From assembly GCA_964412685.1 (NCBI GenBank), contig CAYPPS010000030.1, positions 1 to 6,183 on the forward strand: a stretch of DNA of 6,183 bases. Direction: 5' to 3'. Below, piece after piece: positions 5,996 through 6,183 of this stretch. The notes under the pieces were generated by a model. That model ran no database searches and was not told the origin of the DNA. It saw only the letters and a list, made by a program, of their open reading frames with translations. The DNA is from CAYPPS01 sp964412685. GTDB lineage: Bacteria > Patescibacteriota > Microgenomatia > PFEM01 > CAYPPS01. Position numbers and translations under genes: made by a program. Position 1 is the first letter of the stretch. Each line of letters begins with the position of its first letter.

Positions 5996-6025
5996 ATTAA
6001 AACACAAAATACCCTCTCAAAGCAA
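5996..6025 (-). promoter_or_regulatory. Candidate promoter of the beta-propeller gene
   Basis: On the minus strand, an extended -10 TGTTTTAAT (hexamer TTTAAT at 6001-5996, 5 of 6) with TTGCTT (6025-6020, 3 of 6) 18 bp upstream. The expected start near 5989 would leave about 3 nt before the ATG at 5986. If the TTG at 6007 were the true start, this element would be coding and another promoter further up would be needed, so the two readings exclude each other. Confidence 0.4.
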
Positions 6026-6033
6026 CTTAAATA

Positions 6034-6042
6034 TGGTAAAAT
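6034..6042 (+). promoter_or_regulatory. Extended -10 promoter element of the tRNA-Glu gene
   Basis: TGGTAAAAT matches TGn plus TAAAAT (5 of 6 to TATAAT). It would start transcription near 6049, about 12 nt before the mature tRNA 5' end at 6061. No -35 hexamer stands out. It lies within 10 bp of the leftward propeller promoter, so the two probably compete or share polymerase access. Confidence 0.45.
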
Positions 6043-6060
6043 AAACGACAGTCTTAATCT

Positions 6061-6134
6061 GGCCCCGTCGTCTAGCGGCCTAGGATATCGGGTTTTCATC
6101 CCGAAGATCGCGGGTTCGAATCCCGCCGGGGTCA
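6061..6134 (+). tRNA. tRNA-Glu (anticodon UUC)
   Basis: A full cloverleaf can be drawn. The acceptor is GGCCCCG (6061-6067) with CGGGGTC (6127-6133), including one G-U pair. The D arm is 6070-6086. The anticodon stem is TCGGG/CCCGA (6088-6092, 6100-6104) with loop TTTTCAT (6093-6099), placing anticodon TTC at 6095-6097. The variable loop is AGATC (6105-6109). The T stem is GCGGG/CCCGC with loop TTCGAAT (6115-6121). The discriminator base is A6134. The 3' CCA is not encoded (the next bases are CAAG), so it must be added by a nucleotidyltransferase. UUC decodes GAA and GAG as glutamate. Its 3' end overlaps the stop codon of a leftward gene by 3 bp. Confidence 0.97.
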
Positions 6135-6183
6135 CAAGTTTTTTTCGATCTCTTTTTTGGTGAAGCCCAGTTTCTTAATTTGT
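6132..6183 (-). CDS. C-terminal end of a leftward protein gene (cut by window edge)
   Basis: Reading leftward from 6182, the last 16 codons are QIKKLGFTKKEIEKNL followed by TGA at 6134-6132. The sequence looks like the end of a small helical domain: LGFTKKEIEK has the pattern of UBA-like C-terminal helices, such as domain III of RuvA (usually LGYxxxEAxxAL). Sixteen residues are too few to name the gene. The stop codon lies inside the 3' end of the tRNA-Glu on the other strand, which supports a real gene end rather than a chance frame but leaves no spacer. Confidence 0.5.
   Translation of the reverse strand, partial: QIKKLGFTKKEIEKNL
6135..6158 (+). terminator. Possible T-tract termination site for tRNA-Glu
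   Basis: Seven T residues at 6139-6145 start 4 nt after the tRNA, and six more follow at 6153-6158. There is no separate hairpin, so termination would rely on the tRNA's own T-arm and acceptor stems followed by the U-tract. On the opposite strand the same bases encode the lysine-rich tail of the leftward protein, which alone can explain the T runs. Confidence 0.3.

Noticed and set aside
5878..6135. Leftward open frame beginning MTPAGFEPAIFGM
   Set aside because: Its N-terminus is the reverse complement of the tRNA-Glu T arm and acceptor. TPAGFEPAIF is a well-known false protein made by translating tRNA genes antisense. The rest overlaps the propeller gene in another frame.
5888..6163. Rightward 91-codon open frame running through the tRNA
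   Set aside because: It reads antisense to the propeller gene start and then straight through the tRNA; no promoter or start signal fits and its composition is that of a shadow frame.

Overview
The window is AT-rich, gene-dense bacterial chromosome. It holds seven protein genes or gene ends with real support, one small orphan ORF, and one tRNA gene. It is judged bacterial because the tRNA-Glu(UUC) is of bacterial type and because sigma70-like -10/-35 elements recur. The lack of an encoded CCA on the tRNA, the short compact genes and the mix of poorly characterised membrane and envelope proteins would fit a Candidate Phyla Radiation (Patescibacteria) type genome. That placement is an inference; nothing here fixes the lineage. 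No mobile element, CRISPR array, toxin-antitoxin pair or defence island is visible.

Layout. Positions 1-141 (minus) are the first 47 residues of a class I SAM-dependent methyltransferase that runs off the left edge. Positions 295-756 (minus) encode a MutT-like Nudix hydrolase, and 818-1888 (minus) a single-pass membrane protein with a large helical outer domain. An 86-bp divergent promoter region (1889-1974) separates this from a rightward unit: a 57-residue two-helix membrane protein (1975-2148), then, 4 nt on, a 518-residue polytopic GT-C-like glycosyltransferase-type membrane protein (2153-3709). A 72-residue orphan ORF (3743-3961) follows from its own promoter and converges, with a 12-bp overlap, on a long leftward gene (3950-5986) for a membrane-anchored beta-propeller protein of the PF09826/COG4880 family. 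A rightward tRNA-Glu (6061-6134) is divergent from it. The last 52 bases hold the C-terminal end of another leftward gene, whose stop codon overlaps the last 3 bases of the tRNA.

Three or four of the proteins (single-pass helical protein, small membrane hairpin, GT-C-like protein, beta-propeller) are predicted to act at or outside the cytoplasmic membrane, so much of the window concerns the cell envelope. There is no direct sign that they form one pathway.

The most notable pattern is in the promoters. For six protein genes the best -10 box lies only 6 to 14 nt upstream of the start codon, and two sit at exactly the 6-nt spacing that would put transcription start on the A of the ATG. This points to leaderless or near-leaderless mRNAs as a common mode here. 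It also moves the preferred start of the Nudix gene, and probably that of the propeller gene, inward from the longest ORF. I do not see a clearly new multi-gene system.
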